Below, in pieces: positions 62,493-64,000 of a stretch of DNA of 64,000 nt. The translations under genes and the position numbers were made by a program. Origin of the DNA: Nemania diffusa (Eukaryota > Ascomycota > Sordariomycetes > Xylariales > Xylariaceae); assembly GCA_038501195.1 (NCBI GenBank), contig JBBPUQ010000001.1, forward strand, positions 3,472,001 through 3,536,000. Direction: 5' to 3'. Under the pieces are notes generated by a model. It saw nothing but the letters and a program-made list of their open reading frames with translations. It was not told where the DNA came from and searched no databases. How positions within the stretch are numbered: position 1 is the first letter of the stretch; every line of letters begins with the position of its first letter.

Positions 62493-64000
62493 ATGGCCAG
62501 CACTGTGGAGAAGGTCACCCAGGTTGCCGATCAGGCTGTTACCGACGTTACCAACGCTCTGAGCAATACGTCGCTCACTGACAACAAGGACGAGAACAAG
62601 GATGCCGTCCATGCCAGTGCCGCTGAGGGTCGCCGCCTGTACATTGGCAACCTCGCCTATGCGACTACCGAGGGGGAGTTGAAGGAATTCTTCAAGGGTT
62701 ACCTTGTGTAAGTCCTGTTTTTCTGTTTGTTTTCTATACCGCGCTCTCCCTGATATATTTGCTACTGGCTTGCCTTTCCTATGTCTATGACTCAAGAGCT
62801 CGAAATGCACTAGGGCGGAGGAAGAGCCAAGAGATTTGGACGCCTCCGAGGTAGCTCCTATTGTACGCAGATCAAAAGAGTCCTGTTCGGCGCGATGCGT
62901 GCTATAATTTGACCATCTCGAGGAGCCTATTTCAATACATGTACAACAGTGCTATTAGATTATACCTATCTACAGACCGAGGCACAACTACTCGAGTTGC
63001 TGGGTTATCTCGTTGATTCATCTGGTTAGCTAACTTGGTTAAAAGCGAGTCTGTCTCTATCCCCAAGAATCCCCGAACCGACCGTCCTGTGGGCTACGCG
63101 TTTGTCGATCTATCCACTCCTAGCGAGGCCGAGCGCGCTATTGGTGAGCTTTCAGGCAAGGAGATCCTGGAGCGCAAGGTGTCCGTCCAGTTAGCCCGCA
63201 CTCCTCAACCAGCTGGTGATAAGACCGAGGGCACCTCCAGCGGTGAAGGTGTTGAGGGTTCCCGACGCCGAGCCTCCGGTCGCGGTCGTGGTCGCGGCCG
63301 AGGACGTGGCGGCCGAACCGGACGTGGCGGACGATCTGTATGTTGAATCTTATGTGCCTCGCTAACACTCGCAAGGGGAAAGACTAATTTCCAACACAGG
63401 ATGGTGGAAAGGATGCTGCTGGCGAGGAGACGGTTGAGAAGAATGAAACCGTTCCCGACGCTGAGGTTCTACCTTTGACCGACGTTACCAACAAGGCCGA
63501 TGCTGACGCGTATGAGAAGAGCAAGAAGGGTCCTGCTCGTGAGCGCCGAGAGCGTGGGCCCCCAGCTGATGGTATCCCTTCTAAAAATAAGGTCATGGTG
63601 GCAAATCTTCCCTACGACCTGACTGAGGAGACCGTACGTACTGGACTACACTCTACTGCCTTGCATAAGAAGCTATGTGCTAACTTTAGGCAACCAACAG
63701 CTCAAGGACCTCTTCAAGGCTTATGAGCCTTCTTCAGCTAAGATTGCCCTGCGACCTATTCCTCGGTTCATGATCAAGAAGCTTCAGGCTCGTGGCGAGG
63801 CCCGCAAAGGTCGTGGCTTCGGCTTTGTCACTCTCGCTTCTGAAGAGCTACAGCAGAAGGCTGTTTCAGAGATGAACGGAAAGGAGATCGAGGGGCGTGA
63901 AATCGCCGTCAAGGTTGCTATTGATAGCCCTGATAAGACTGATGAGGAGGCCAACATCCCTCACGAGGGTGAAACTAACGGTCAAGAGTCGGTTACCGCC
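62493..64000 (+). CDS. two-RRM RNA-binding protein, 3' end outside window
   Basis: Exons 62493-62707, 63046-63337, 63400-63633 and 63701->64000 join in frame to 347 visible residues. RRM1 is at about 48-123 with RNP2 LYIGNL and RNP1-like PVGYAFVDL. It is followed by an Arg/Gly-rich stretch (about 143-169, repeated GRGRGR), an acidic linker, and RRM2 at about 233-320 with VMVANL and RGFGFVTL. The tail after RRM2 is acidic and continues beyond the window. RG repeats are typical sites of arginine methylation and RNA contact. Intron 1 is 338 nt, far longer than introns 2 and 3 (62 and 67 nt), and interrupts RRM1. I do not assign a named orthologue; a role in mRNA handling is inferred from domains. 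The ATG follows a C/T-rich leader and begins a clean frame. Confidence 0.9.

Noticed and set aside
1..64000. CRISPR arrays, bacterial operons, integrated virus or biosynthetic gene cluster
   Set aside because: No spaced direct-repeat array, no operon-like packing, no viral or synthase domains; the short repeated words are irregularly spaced.

Overview
The window reads as a nuclear segment of a filamentous ascomycete (Pezizomycotina, most likely Sordariomycetes). Evidence: genes cut by short spliceosomal introns with GTAAGT/GTACGT-like donors and CTAAC/CTGAC branch sites; fungal-type cytoplasmic dynein heavy chain, SreA-type GATA repressor, Tvp15 and Tah18; an intron-bearing tRNA-Pro; and long gene-poor stretches. 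No bacterial, viral or intact transposon gene was found. The exact order is inference.

Layout: <1-1258 (+) 3' part of a two-finger C2H2 protein; 1259-8700 gene desert with an AT-rich block; 8701-10484 (+) Gln/Pro-rich FAR1-type DNA-binding protein; 11592-24791 (+) cytoplasmic dynein heavy chain, 4354 residues from three exons; 27087-28884 (+) SreA, preceded by a long leader and two candidate CCAAT/HapX sites; 30461-30532 tRNA-His(GTG); 31169-31943 (-) Tvp15, rebuilt from four small exons; 32911-36441 (+) F-box/WD/UIM ubiquitin-ligase adaptor; 36864-36954 tRNA-Pro(AGG) with a 19-nt intron; 37.0-39.2 kb AT-rich; 39578-42284 (-) membrane-anchored aspartyl-protease-like protein lacking its first catalytic Asp; 46189-48451 (+) secreted Ser/Thr-rich, probably GPI-anchored protein with a steep internal GC change; 48.5-56.2 kb gene desert; 56265-59192 (-) Tah18-like diflavin reductase; 62493->64000 (+) two-RRM RNA-binding protein, cut by the window edge.

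The genes do not form a pathway or a secondary-metabolite cluster. The only thematic link is iron: SreA represses iron uptake and Tah18 feeds electrons to cytosolic Fe-S assembly, but they lie 28 kb apart. The intergenic DNA is unusual. It is built largely from a few recurring short words (TAGGTA/TACCTA palindromes, TACAGAATA, TACGCAGTA) interspersed with AT-rich, stop-dense blocks that look like decayed repeats, possibly through repeat-induced point mutation.

Exon-intron models were made by hand from reading frame, splice signals and remembered family conservation. Where phases agree at every junction, confidence is high. No alignment or RNA evidence was available.
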